From NCBI GenBank assembly GCA_020135845.1, contig JACHTQ010000002.1:48349-112348 (forward strand): a DNA stretch of 64,000 nt, in the 5' to 3' direction. The translations under genes and the position numbers were made by a program. Source of the DNA: Campylobacter sp. W0018 (GTDB taxonomy: Bacteria > Campylobacterota > Campylobacteria > Campylobacterales > Campylobacteraceae). Under the pieces are notes generated by a model, which was given only the letters and a program-made list of their open reading frames with translations, made no database searches and was not told where the DNA came from. This document shows positions 36,960 through 46,067 of this stretch, piece after piece. The stretch's first letter is position 1; every line of letters begins with the position of its first letter.

Positions 36960-37664
36960 ATATTAAATCTTTTGCTTTTAAGCAGTTCAAGTTATCAAAA
37001 TACTGGTTATTTAACTCATGCTAAAACCCATATACAAGATTTTTTAAAAGAATGTGATTTGTTAAATGAAGAAATACTTTTTATCCCTTATGCAGGAGTA
37101 AGAAGAAATAATGATGAATATGAGACAAAAGTAAAAGAAAGTTTAAATCAAGAAAATATCGTCTCTATACATCGTCATAATCACTCTAAAGAAGCTATTT
37201 TAAAAGCTAAAGTTATTTTAGTCGGTGGAGGCAATACTTTTATGCTTTTATCTAAACTTTATGAATACGATCTTTTAGATTGTCTAGTTCAACGCGTCAA
37301 AGAAGGAGCTTGTTATATCGGCTGGAGTGCTGGATCAAATATAGCAGGAAAAAGCATAAAAACAACCAACGATATGCCAATTATCATGCCTCAAAGTTTT
37401 AATGCACTCAACCTTTTTCCTCATCAAATCAATCCTCATTTTATCAGCGGTAAAATTCAAGGACACAATGGAGAAAGTCGAGAAGAACGCTTAGAAGAAT
37501 TTTTAATCGCCAATCCTCAAGAAAAAATTTACGCCATACCTGAAGGATCAGCTCTTAGAATAAAAGATGATAAAGTTAAAATTATAGGGCATAATCCAGT
37601 GCTTAAATTTGAATACCCTATGAAAAGCACAATTTTAGAACTTAACCAAGAATACCCTTATTAA
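36960..37664 (+). CDS. pepE: Dipeptidase E (PepE, family S51) with a non-canonical start codon
   Basis: Cytoplasmic serine peptidase hydrolysing Asp-X dipeptides. LLLLSSSSYQNTGYLTHA, the nucleophile serine in CYIGWSAGSNIAG, TTNDMPIIMP, LFPHQINPHF and IPEGSALR match E. coli PepE along the whole length. By alignment and by AAAAAGGA about eight bases upstream, translation should start at 36960, but the codon there is ATA, not ATG. The only canonical in-frame start upstream is TTG at 36927, inside the -10 box. So the gene is either initiated weakly at ATA/ATT or has lost its start. Downstream is dcuC after 13 bases. Confidence 0.8.
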   Translation: MLNLLLLSSSSYQNTGYLTHAKTHIQDFLKECDLLNEEILFIPYAGVRRNNDEYETKVKESLNQENIVSIHRHNHSKEAILKAKVILVGGGNTFMLLSKLYEYDLLDCLVQRVKEGACYIGWSAGSNIAGKSIKTTNDMPIIMPQSFNALNLFPHQINPHFISGKIQGHNGESREERLEEFLIANPQEKIYAIPEGSALRIKDDKVKIIGHNPVLKFEYPMKSTILELNQEYPY

Positions 37665-37677
37665 ACAAGGAATTAAA

Positions 37678-38976
37678 ATGCATAATTTTTATTTGATATT
37701 AGCAGCTTTAGGAACTTTAGCAACTGTTATTTTACTCATTAAAAAAGCAGAAACAAAAACAACTTTATTTGGTGTTGGTTTTATCCTTTGTTTGGTTTCT
37801 TTAAAACCAATTGATGCCTTAAATGCCTTTACTTCTTCAATGACTCAAGCCTCTTTGCTTAAAGCCATTTGTGCGAGTATGGGTTTTGCCTTTGTGATGA
37901 AATTCACTCGATGTGATGCTCATTTAGTTCGATCGCTCACCGCTCCTTTAAAAAATTTAGGTTTTTTCTTAATCCCTATCGCTTTTATCATAACTTTTTT
38001 TATTTCCATTGCTATACCTTCTGCGGCCGGTTGTTCTGCGGCTGTTGGAGCAACTTTAATCCCTTTATTGATGGCTTCTGGGATTAAACCTGCTATGGCA
38101 GCGACTGCGGTTGTAAGTGGAACTTTAGGAAGTGCTTTAAGCCCTGGTACTTCTCATAATGGCATCATCGCTGATATGAGTGGCTTAAGCATTCCTCAAG
38201 TTTTAAGTGTTCAATTTAATTTTACTTTTGTTTCTGGAATCATTACTTGTATTTGTTTAATCATTATGGCTCTTATTTTTAAAGATTATCAAAAAGGAGC
38301 AGTTTATGAAAGCAAAACACAAACCGAAGAGGGAATTAAAAAAGCAAATTTCTTATATGCTTTGATGCCTTTAGTTCCTATTGTTATTTTGATCGTCGGT
38401 GCGAGTGATTTACCAAAAATTGAAATTTTAAATCCTATTTTAAACTGGACAACTAAAATTCAAGTGGCAGAAGCTATGCTTTTAGGTGCTATTTTGGCTA
38501 TGGTTGTAACCATGAGTAGTCCTAGTAAAATTTGTCAAGAATTTTTCAATGGTATGGGAAGTTCTTATGCTAATGTTGTGGGTATTATCGTTGCTGCAAG
38601 TGTTTTTGCTGTAGGTTTGGAAGCTTGCGGGGCTACTAAGGCTGTGATTGAATTTTTAAAAAATGAGCAGCATTATGTCCGATTTGGAGGAACCTTTATA
38701 CCTTTTTTAATGGCTATGGTAACAGGTTCAGGCGATGCGCCAACTATGGCTTTTAATCAGTCAATCACTATACACGCTAAAGATTTAGGCTTTGATCAAG
38801 TAGCATTAGGCATGGTAGCTACAGTCGCTGGGGTGCTTGGAAGGGTTGTTTCACCTATTATGGCGGCAAGTATTATTGTAGCGGGTATCGCAGGGATAAA
38901 TACCATAGAAATTGTAAAAAGAACTGCGCTAGGCTCGATCATTTCTCTTTTAGTGATCGCTTTTATTATGCTTTAA
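37678..38976 (+). CDS. dcuC: C4-dicarboxylate transporter DcuC
   Basis: A 432-residue inner-membrane carrier with about 12 hydrophobic segments. IAIPSAAGCSAAVGATLIPLLMASGI, GTLGSALSPGTSHNGIIADM and MVTGSGDAPTMAFNQS are typical of the DcuC family, which exchanges fumarate/aspartate for succinate under low oxygen. It follows pepE, which releases aspartate from dipeptides, and faces pepT, with 11 bases of 3' overlap. The frame is intact, unlike both of its neighbours. Confidence 0.9.
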   Translation: MHNFYLILAALGTLATVILLIKKAETKTTLFGVGFILCLVSLKPIDALNAFTSSMTQASLLKAICASMGFAFVMKFTRCDAHLVRSLTAPLKNLGFFLIPIAFIITFFISIAIPSAAGCSAAVGATLIPLLMASGIKPAMAATAVVSGTLGSALSPGTSHNGIIADMSGLSIPQVLSVQFNFTFVSGIITCICLIIMALIFKDYQKGAVYESKTQTEEGIKKANFLYALMPLVPIVILIVGASDLPKIEILNPILNWTTKIQVAEAMLLGAILAMVVTMSSPSKICQEFFNGMGSSYANVVGIIVAASVFAVGLEACGATKAVIEFLKNEQHYVRFGGTFIPFLMAMVTGSGDAPTMAFNQSITIHAKDLGFDQVALGMVATVAGVLGRVVSPIMAASIIVAGIAGINTIEIVKRTALGSIISLLVIAFIML

Positions 38977-40202
38977 TTTCACTGGCTAAAAGAATAATTT
39001 CTTGTAAAACTTTACTTGCTGCTTTTAAAGATTTAAGTGGCAAGTATTCATAAATAGAATGAAAATTATGTGCTCCAGTAAAGATATTTGGACACATAAG
39101 CCCTTTTTCAGATAGCACAGCCCCATCATAACCGCCACGCATAGGAATAATCTTTGCCTTTATATCTAAATTTTCATAAGCTTTTAAAGCCAGTTTTACA
39201 GGGAGACAATCCGTAGTTTTTAAGGCATTAAAAACATTTTTATAACGATTTGATAAATGAATTTGTATCCTTTGTTCACCCCACATTTTTTTACAAGAAT
39301 CGCATAAATCTTGCAAGAATTGCATCCTTTGCTTATATTTTTCCTCATCAAATTCTCTAATGTCTATTTTTAAAATCGTTTTTGCGCTATTTCCATTTAT
39401 TTCTTTCACCCAAAAATACCCTTCCTTACCTTGCGTGTATTCAGGCGCCTCGCCCCTTGGCAGCATAGAGATAAATTGATGGGCTAAAATCAGCGAATTT
39501 ACAAGTTTGCCTTTTGCACTCATAGGGTGTGCTGAAACTCCTTGAAAAGTTACTATAGCATCTCCAGCATTCCAATTTTCATAGATAAACTCACCTATAC
39601 CGCAACAATCCAAACAATACCCAAAATCAGCGTTAATTTCTTTCACATCAAAAGCCTTAGCCCCTCTTAATCCCTGCTCTTCATCAGGCAAAAAGCCCAC
39701 AATGATATCCCCATGTTTTAAAGAAGGATTTTTAACAAAAAATTCAAGCATATCCATAAATCGCAGCGATGGCAGCTTTATCATCCGCACCTAGCAAGCT
39801 CGTTCCATCGGTATGGATAATATCATCGCCTTTGTAATTTTTAAGCTCTTCAAATTCACTTTCTCTTAGATAAAGATCTAATTCTTTATTGAGACAAATA
39901 TCCCCACCTTCATAATGCGTGATTTGTGCTTTAGTGTCATTTTTTTGCTCACTACTAGTATCTAAATGTGCAAAAAAAGCTATACGGGGTGCATTGGAAA
40001 CATTTGCAGGTAAAAGTACTGTTGTGATAGAATTTGATCTTTTAACAATCTGACTCAATCCAAGCTCTTGAAGTTCCTTTTCTAGCAAACTAGCCAGTTG
40101 CATTTCATTGGAATTTGAAGGCATAATACCTGCTAAACCATTTTCTTTATTGGTTGTGGTATTGATCTTAGTATAATTTATAAATCTTTGGGCGATATCC
40201 AT
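38966..40202 (-). pseudogene. pepT: Peptidase T (tripeptidase) with a frameshift
   Basis: Zinc aminotripeptidase of the M20 family, split over two frames. The first 150 residues (start MDIAQRFINYTKINTTTN) contain the metal motif FAHLDTSSEQ and run to LLGADDKAAIAAI; the frame then ends in YGYA and stop. The same sequence continues in another frame as MDMLEFFVKNPSLKHGDIIVGFLPDEEQG and on to GAHNFHSIYEYLP. One extra T in the ATTTATGG stretch near 39757 (plus-strand AAAT) explains the break. All zinc and catalytic residues are otherwise kept, so the lesion is young or a sequencing error. It is divergent from peb3. Confidence 0.88.
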
Positions 40203-40253
40203 AAAAACTCCTTAAATTTTTCATTTCAGGAAAAAGAATTAATCATCTTGTAT

Positions 40254-40259
40254 TATAAT
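40254..40259 (+). promoter_or_regulatory. Probable peb3 -10 box
   Basis: TATAAT 29 bases upstream of the peb3 ATG, between the divergent pepT and peb3. Confidence 0.6.
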
Positions 40260-40288
40260 TGCATTTCATTAAATTTTTAGGATGAAAA

Positions 40289-41041
40289 ATGAAAAAAATA
40301 TTAAATTTATTTGGTGCTTGTGCGGTTTTTGCAAGTTTAGCTTTTGCAGATGTTAATATGTATGGTCCAGGTGGCCCTCACTTTGCTTTACAAGAAATAG
40401 CAAAAAAATACGAGAAAAAAACCGGCGTAAAAGTCAATCTTACCTTTGGTCCTCAAGCTAGTTGGATCGAAAAAGCAAAAAAAGATGCGGATATATTATT
40501 TGGTGCTTCAGATCAATCAGCTTTAGCCATTACAACAGATTTTGATAAAAAATTTGATGTTAAAAAAATCGAACCATTGTATTTTAGAAAAGCGATCATT
40601 CTTACTCAAAAAGGCAATCCTCTAAAAATCAAAGGCTTAGAAGATCTTGCTAAAAAAGGAGTGAAAATCGTTGTCCCAGAAGGTGCAGGAAAAAGCAATA
40701 CTTCAGGAACAGGCGTTTGGGAAGATATGATAGGAAGAACTCAAAATATAAAAATGATTCAAGATTTTAGAAACAATATCGTTGCTTTCACCCCTAACAG
40801 CGGTGCTGCTAAAAAATTATTTTTAGAAAAAAAAGCGGATGCGTGGATCACTTGGATCGATTGGGCTAAGGCAAATCCAGACTATGGCGACGTTGTCAAT
40901 ATCGAAAAAAAATTAGTCGTATATAGAACTTTCAACGTAGTCGCAAAAAATGATGCAGATAAACAAATTCAAGATTTTATCACTTATCTTAAAAGTGATG
41001 ATGCTTATAAAGTATTTAAAAAATACGGATATAGAAAATAA
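40289..41041 (+). CDS. peb3: PEB3 periplasmic/surface binding protein
   Basis: Major antigenic substrate-binding protein PEB3, which in C. jejuni binds 3-phosphoglycerate/citrate-like ligands and is N-glycosylated. It has 250 residues and a signal peptide cut near AFA-DVNMYGPGGPH. Ligand-binding parts include DILFGASDQSAL, VPEGAGKSNTSGTGVWEDM and RNNIVAFTPNSGAAKKLF. The stretch DKKFDVKK has changed where C. jejuni has DFNVSK, so the sequon I recall there seems absent in this copy. It is followed by a terminator. Confidence 0.92.
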   Translation: MKKILNLFGACAVFASLAFADVNMYGPGGPHFALQEIAKKYEKKTGVKVNLTFGPQASWIEKAKKDADILFGASDQSALAITTDFDKKFDVKKIEPLYFRKAIILTQKGNPLKIKGLEDLAKKGVKIVVPEGAGKSNTSGTGVWEDMIGRTQNIKMIQDFRNNIVAFTPNSGAAKKLFLEKKADAWITWIDWAKANPDYGDVVNIEKKLVVYRTFNVVAKNDADKQIQDFITYLKSDDAYKVFKKYGYRK

Positions 41042-41046
41042 TTTAC

Positions 41047-41068
41047 GCAGAGATTTTCTCTGCATTTT
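41047..41068 (+). terminator. peb3 terminator
   Basis: Stem GCAGAGA / TCTCTGC with a TTT loop followed by ATTTT, five bases after the peb3 stop. Confidence 0.8.
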
Positions 41069-41143
41069 AGGTCAAATTTCGCTACTATAATTTTAACCTT
41101 CAGGGAATTAAATAATTTTTGAAAAACAAGATAATTTAAAACA

Positions 41144-41690
41144 ATGTCTGCAAAATTTTTACAAAACCACCCATTTACCAATACAAAAGACAAATTAAAT
41201 TTAGATATCTTAATGAAAATTAGATGAGATAAAAATTCTATATAAGTTAAATCATAAAAAAATATTGTTAGAATTTTTAATTATTATCCTTATGAAAATA
41301 TTTATACAGCTTATATTATAATGGAATATATACAAACAAAAAATATTAAAGAATATTTTGATGATAAAATAACCTAGAAAATTTAAATTCTATTTTTATG
41401 CAACTAATTGAGGTCTTTGCTTATATAGAAGAAAAAGGCATTATATATAGAGATATAAGAGAAAAAATATTCTCGTAGATGTTGATGAGGTAGTTAAGAT
41501 AATTGTTAAAAATAATTTTGACATACAAAAATATCCTAGCTCTATCAAGTGTGAAGAATTGGATAAATTTTATAAATGGTTTAAAGCACTAAACGATAAA
41601 ATGCAAAGACTTGTTTTGGATAATCTTGAGGAGAAAATATCCAAAATTCCTGTTAGAACACAAAATGATGATATTGATCTACCCTTTTAA
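41144..41690 (+). pseudogene. Decayed Hanks-type (Ser/Thr) protein kinase
   Basis: The 700 bases between peb3 and zupT hold no open gene but do hold remnants of one kinase in three frames. A start gives MSAKFLQNHPFTNTKDKL and soon stops. A second frame reads IVRIFNYYPYENIYTAYIIMEYIQ, the N-lobe strand and hinge. Then MQLIEVFAYIEEKGIIYRDIREK joins, after a one-base shift, NILVDVDEVVKII, the catalytic-loop pattern (H/Y)RDxxxxN. A final frame of about 70 residues ends in TQNDDIDLPF. The DFG segment is missing. At least three frameshifts or deletions make it non-functional. Confidence 0.78.
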
Positions 41691-41743
41691 TTAAAAAATC
41701 AGCAAAAAATTAAAACGAGATGTTTTTAAATCCTTAATTTAAC

Positions 41744-42619
41744 TTAAGGATTTAATAAAATAAGACTTATTGCCATCACAGCCATACCAAAAACTAATCC
41801 ATAAAGACTATCATGGGCTTTATCATAAGTTTTTGCAGCAGGTAATAGCTCATCAAAAGAAATAAATACCATAATCCCAGCCACCATAGCAAAAGTAATA
41901 GCTAAAGTAAGTTCATTCATAATGGGTAAAATCAAAAATGCTCCAACAAATGCTCCTATAGGCTCTGCCACACCGGAAAGCGCTGAATAAATAAAAGCTT
42001 TTTTCTTATCATTTGTAGCATGATATATCGGCAAAGAAACTGCCATTCCTTCTGGGATATTATGTATTGCTACAGCTACGGCAATAGCTATACCAAAATT
42101 AAGATTATCAATGCTTGAAATAAAAGTCGCAAAACCTTCAGGAAAATTATGTATTGCTATAGCAAGCGCGGTAAAAATTCCCGTTCTTTTTAAAGCCTTT
42201 GTATTAATTTTTTTAAGAGGTTCTCCTGCATGAAAAGCAGGAGCTTTTTCATTTTTCTTAGGTAAAGGACAAATTTTAAGCTCGCTTAAATCTTCTTTTG
42301 GTTCGTGCGGATTAACATCTTCAGGGATAAATTTGTCAATGATAGCCGATAAAAAAATTCCTCCAAAAAAACACAAAAGCGCTAAAAACTCTCCATAATT
42401 TGAATTATAATGTTTTTTAAAATCCATAAAAGATGAAGGTAAAATTTCCATGAAAGAGATATATATCATCACGCCAGCAGAAAAGCCAAGTCCAAAAGAA
42501 AGGATTCTAAGATTATCATTTTTGCTGAAAAATGCTATCACTGAACCAATAGCTGTTGAAAATCCTGCCAAAATAGTCAAAACCATCGCTGCTAAAATTT
42601 GATTTATTGTAAATTCCAT
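41744..42619 (-). CDS. zupT: ZIP-family metal transporter ZupT
   Basis: Inner-membrane importer of zinc, iron and other divalent metals. It has 291 residues and about eight helices. The metal-path motifs HNFPEGFATFISS and HNIPEGMAVSLPIY are complete, and a cytoplasmic loop carries DVNPHEPKEDLSELKICPLP. In C. jejuni the gene lies next to the tlp4 chemoreceptor (Cj0263, from memory); here it is 20 kb away beside lpxB. An AT-rich inverted repeat in its promoter region suggests metal control. Confidence 0.93.
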   Translation of the reverse strand: MEFTINQILAAMVLTILAGFSTAIGSVIAFFSKNDNLRILSFGLGFSAGVMIYISFMEILPSSFMDFKKHYNSNYGEFLALLCFFGGIFLSAIIDKFIPEDVNPHEPKEDLSELKICPLPKKNEKAPAFHAGEPLKKINTKALKRTGIFTALAIAIHNFPEGFATFISSIDNLNFGIAIAVAVAIHNIPEGMAVSLPIYHATNDKKKAFIYSALSGVAEPIGAFVGAFLILPIMNELTLAITFAMVAGIMVFISFDELLPAAKTYDKAHDSLYGLVFGMAVMAISLILLNP

Positions 42620-42662
42620 GATAAAGATTATATCAGAAAAATATTAAGTAAGAATTTATTTA

Positions 42663-42690
42663 TTGACAATAATTATTAATAATATATGAT
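42663..42690 (+). promoter_or_regulatory. Promoter with a Fur/Zur-like palindrome between zupT and lpxB
   Basis: TTGACA at 42663 and TATGAT at 42685 are spaced by 16 bases, a rare full -35/-10 pair for this organism. Between them lies the perfect palindrome ATTATTAATAAT (42672-42683), similar to Fur-family operators. It could control lpxB, or the divergent zupT, or both. Confidence 0.5.
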
Positions 42691-42765
42691 TTTAATTTTC
42701 AAGCAAATTCTTTAAGTGAAAATTAGCTATGATTTTTTTTCTAAAAATTTAAAAAGGGTAAAATA

Positions 42766-43860
42766 ATGAAAACCTTTCTCGTTTGCGCCTTAGAACCTTC
42801 AGCAAATTTGCACCTCAAAGAAGTTTTAAAGGCCTATAAAGATGAGTATAAAGAATTTGATTTAGTAGGAATTTATGATGAAAGCTTATGCGATGAATTT
42901 AATCTAAACTCAAAACCCCTCTATAGCTCACACGAATTTAGCGCTATGGGTTTTGTAGAGATCTTGCCTCTTATCTTTAAAGCAAAACGCGCGATAAAAG
43001 AATTAGTCCATTTAAGCTTTACGCAAAAAATAAATGCGATTTTATGTATAGATTCTCCCGCTTTTAACATCCCTTTTGCAAAAGCTTTAAAAAAAGCCGA
43101 TTCTAAGATAAAAAGAATTTATTATATCTTACCTCAAGTTTGGGCATGGAAAAAAGGAAGAATTCCTATCATAGAAAGTCATTTTGATGTTTTAGCCTCT
43201 ATTTTGCCTTTTGATGATCAGTTTTTTAGCAAAAGTATTTACGTTGGGCACCCACTTTTGGACGAAATCAAAGAATTTAAAGATGAAAAAGATACACAAG
43301 TTCTACTTTCAAAAAAAGAACATGAAAAAATCGTTGCTTTTTTACCTGGATCAAGAAGAAGTGAAATCAAACGCTTAATGCCTATTTTTAAAGAGCTTTC
43401 TAAAAATTTTCAAGGTGAAAAGATCCTTTGTATCCCTCCTTTTAATCTTAACAAACTCGATCTTTATGGCGATATTAGCGAATTTAAAATAGAGAGTAAT
43501 ACACCTAAAGTTTTAAAAAAATCAGATTTTGCCTTTATTTGCAGTGGCACAGCAACTTTGGAGGCAGCTTTGGTTGAAATTCCTTTTGTTCTTGCTTACA
43601 AAGCAAAGGCTATTGATATTTTTATAGCAAGGCTTTTTGTGAAGTTAAAACACATCGGCCTTGCAAATATTTTTTGCGATTTTGCAGGAAAAGAAGAGTT
43701 AAACCCTGAATTCTTACAAAATGAAGTCAATGTAGAAAATTTATATCAAGCTTATCTTAAATACGATTATAAGAGTTTTTTTGTTAAAGTTAATTTTTTA
43801 AAACAGTATTTAAAATTTGGAAGTGCAAAAAATTTAGCTAAAATACTTGATGAAAATTAA
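42766..43860 (+). CDS. lpxB: Lipid-A-disaccharide synthase
   Basis: Glycosyltransferase joining UDP-2,3-diacylglucosamine and lipid X in lipid A synthesis. It has 364 residues, with [15 protein letters not shown] at the N-terminus, [49 protein letters not shown] and [22 protein letters not shown]. It heads the block lpxB-greA-lpxH-like. AAAAGGG precedes the ATG. Confidence 0.96.
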   Translation: MKTFLVCALEPSANLHLKEVLKAYKDEYKEFDLVGIYDESLCDEFNLNSKPLYSSHEFSAMGFVEILPLIFKAKRAIKELVHLSFTQKINAILCIDSPAFNIPFAKALKKADSKIKRIYYILPQVWAWKKGRIPIIESHFDVLASILPFDDQFFSKSIYVGHPLLDEIKEFKDEKDTQVLLSKKEHEKIVAFLPGSRRSEIKRLMPIFKELSKNFQGEKILCIPPFNLNKLDLYGDISEFKIESNTPKVLKKSDFAFICSGTATLEAALVEIPFVLAYKAKAIDIFIARLFVKLKHIGLANIFCDFAGKEELNPEFLQNEVNVENLYQAYLKYDYKSFFVKVNFLKQYLKFGSAKNLAKILDEN

Positions 43861-43871
43861 AAGGATAAATT

Positions 43872-44357
43872 ATGCAAAAAGAACCAATGAGTCAATTTGG
43901 ATATGATAAATTAGTTGCTGAATTAAAAGACTTAAAAGACAATCAACGCCCAGCAGTCGTCATAGAAATCGACACTGCAAGAAGCCATGGGGATCTAAAA
44001 GAAAATGCAGAATACCACGCAGCTAGAGAAAAACAAGCCTTAATCGAAAGTCGCATAGCAGAACTTAGCGATTTGCTAGCTCGTGCGCAAGTTATAGATC
44101 CTGCAAGTTATGAACACGATAGCGTAAAATTTGGATCTAGTGTTGTGATTATGGATTTAGATACTGAAAAAGAAAGCAAATACACTCTTGTTGGAATTTG
44201 TGAAGGAAATTTGGATAAAGGTTACATTTCCATTGCTTCACCTATAGCAAAAGCTATGCTTGGAAAAAAAGAAGGCGATGAATTTAAAGTTCGCTTACCT
44301 AAAGGTGAAAGCGAATTTGAGATCGTTTCTATTAGCTATGAACCTTTGAAATTCTAA
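43872..44357 (+). CDS. greA: Transcript cleavage factor GreA
   Basis: Rescues stalled RNA polymerase by stimulating transcript cleavage. It has 161 residues: an N-terminal coiled coil with the tip acids in [20 protein letters not shown], and a C-terminal FKBP-like domain ([35 protein letters not shown]). It lies 11 bases after lpxB and two bases before the phosphoesterase gene. Confidence 0.97.
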   Translation: MQKEPMSQFGYDKLVAELKDLKDNQRPAVVIEIDTARSHGDLKENAEYHAAREKQALIESRIAELSDLLARAQVIDPASYEHDSVKFGSSVVIMDLDTEKESKYTLVGICEGNLDKGYISIASPIAKAMLGKKEGDEFKVRLPKGESEFEIVSISYEPLKF

Positions 44358-44359
44358 GG

Positions 44360-45118
44360 ATGCAAGAATTAATCTTACAAAATAAGGCAATTTTAATTGC
44401 CGATGCACATGAAAATAATCAACGAAGAGGTTTTTGGAAATTTTTACAAGCTTTAAAAAATAATGAAATTTCCACACCTCAACTCATATTAATGGGTGAT
44501 ATTTTTGATCTGCTCATCGGAGAAATTTCTGCCACTCATGAATTTGCAAAACCCTATATTTATCTACTTGAAGAATTAGCACAAAAGATGGAAATAATCT
44601 ACCTTGAAGGAAATCATGATTTTAATCTTGCTTGCTTTTTTGAAAAGGTAAAATTTTTTTCCCTAGAAAAACAACCTTTGAAACTTAAATTGCACACAAG
44701 TAAAGTTAAAAATGAAAATTCCTATATTTTTTTAGCACATGGTGATATTTTTTTATCTCCATGTCTTCAATTTGCACTCAAAAGCCTTAGAAATCATTAT
44801 TTTCTTGTATTTTTAAACTGGATAAATCAAATCAGTTTTAACGCTATATCAAAAAAAATCTTAAAAAATCAAAATCGAAAAAATCTATTTTATAAGATAA
44901 AAAATTTTGAAAATTTAGCCAATGAAAGATATCTAAAATATAGAAATTTAGGCTCTTGGGTGTGTGAAGGGCATTATCATCAAAATTTTATTATCAATAA
45001 AAAAGACATTAAATATTTTAATCCTGATAGTTTTGCACATAAGGAAAGTTTTTTTTTAGTAGAATACAAACAAGAAATTGAATTTCGAGAACAGAAATTG
45101 AGGGGTCAAAATGTTTGA
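44360..45118 (+). CDS. Calcineurin-like metallophosphoesterase, LpxH-like
   Basis: A 252-residue phosphoesterase with the five metal-binding blocks: ILIADAHENN, LMGDIFDLLIGE, LEGNHDFNLA, LAHGDIF and CEGHYHQNF. These resemble UDP-2,3-diacylglucosamine pyrophosphatase LpxH, and the location two genes after lpxB supports a lipid A role; it corresponds to Cj0286c. The first block has DAHE where LpxH has SDLHL, so the exact substrate stays open. It overlaps cheV by eight bases. Confidence 0.78.
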   Translation: MQELILQNKAILIADAHENNQRRGFWKFLQALKNNEISTPQLILMGDIFDLLIGEISATHEFAKPYIYLLEELAQKMEIIYLEGNHDFNLACFFEKVKFFSLEKQPLKLKLHTSKVKNENSYIFLAHGDIFLSPCLQFALKSLRNHYFLVFLNWINQISFNAISKKILKNQNRKNLFYKIKNFENLANERYLKYRNLGSWVCEGHYHQNFIINKKDIKYFNPDSFAHKESFFLVEYKQEIEFREQKLRGQNV

Positions 45119-46064
45119 TGAAAATATCGTGAAAACGGGTTCAAATGAAATGGAGCTTGTCGATTTCCGTATCTTTAAGCAAGGACAAGATAAGATTTAT
45201 GAAGGAATTTATGGAGTAAATGTCTCTAAAGTTAGAGAAATTATCAAAATTCCAACCCTTACAGAACTCCCAGGAGTACCTGAATACATCGAAGGGATAT
45301 TTGATCTTCGCGGTATCGTTATTCCCGTGGTTAATCTTGCTAAATGGATGCAAATCACCGAGCCAGAAAGCACTTTACTAAAACCTAGGGTAATTATTAC
45401 TGAATTTAGCAATATTCTTATAGGTTTTATTGTGCATGAAGCTAAAAGGATTCGCCGTATCAATTGGAGAGATATAGAACCAGCAAGCTTTTCAGCAGGT
45501 TCTGGCGCTCTGGATAAAGGCAAAATTACCGGAGTTACGCGTATAGAAAATGATGAAGTACTGCTAATACTTGATCTAGAAAGTGTCATAGAAGAGTTAG
45601 GAATTTACTCACCTAAAATTGACGTTGATTACAAATTGGAGAAATTTAGCGGAACAGCACTTATCTTAGATGATAGTTTAACAGCTAGAAAACGCGTAAA
45701 AGAAATGATGCAACAACTTGGCTTACAAGTTATAGAAGCAAAAGATGGAATTGAAGGTTTAAGTAAACTTGAAGAACTTAGTCAAGTTTATGGAGAAAAT
45801 TTATGCAATACTTTAAAAATTATAATCAGTGATGTAGAAATGCCTCAAATGGATGGTTTTCATTTTGCAGCACGTCTTAAAAATGATATAAGATTTAAAG
45901 ATATTCCTATTGTCTTTAACTCATCATTGTCCAATGAATTTATGAATGAAAAAGGCGTCCAAGAAGCTGGAGGGGAAGGCTATTTAGTTAAATTTAATGC
46001 TAGCGATTTCTTTAGTGAAGTAACTAAAGTTTTAAAAAAACACCAATCACAAGAACAGGGGTAA
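45111..46064 (+). CDS. cheV: Chemotaxis adaptor CheV
   Basis: CheW-like adaptor fused to a receiver domain; couples chemoreceptors to CheA and can be phosphorylated. It has 317 residues: CheW domain about 15-170 (IYGVNVSKVREIIKIPTLTELPGVPEYIEGIFDLRGIVIPVVNL) and receiver about 185-310, with the phospho-aspartate in IIISDVEMPQMDGFHF. It is first in the cheV-cheA-cheW run, three bases before cheA. Confidence 0.96.
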   Translation: MFDENIVKTGSNEMELVDFRIFKQGQDKIYEGIYGVNVSKVREIIKIPTLTELPGVPEYIEGIFDLRGIVIPVVNLAKWMQITEPESTLLKPRVIITEFSNILIGFIVHEAKRIRRINWRDIEPASFSAGSGALDKGKITGVTRIENDEVLLILDLESVIEELGIYSPKIDVDYKLEKFSGTALILDDSLTARKRVKEMMQQLGLQVIEAKDGIEGLSKLEELSQVYGENLCNTLKIIISDVEMPQMDGFHFAARLKNDIRFKDIPIVFNSSLSNEFMNEKGVQEAGGEGYLVKFNASDFFSEVTKVLKKHQSQEQG

Positions 46065-46067
46065 AAT

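Noticed and set aside
41005-41193. 62-codon minus-strand frame after peb3
   Set aside because: It runs through the peb3 terminator hairpin and the kinase remnant, with no ribosome binding site; the kinase explanation on the plus strand is better.
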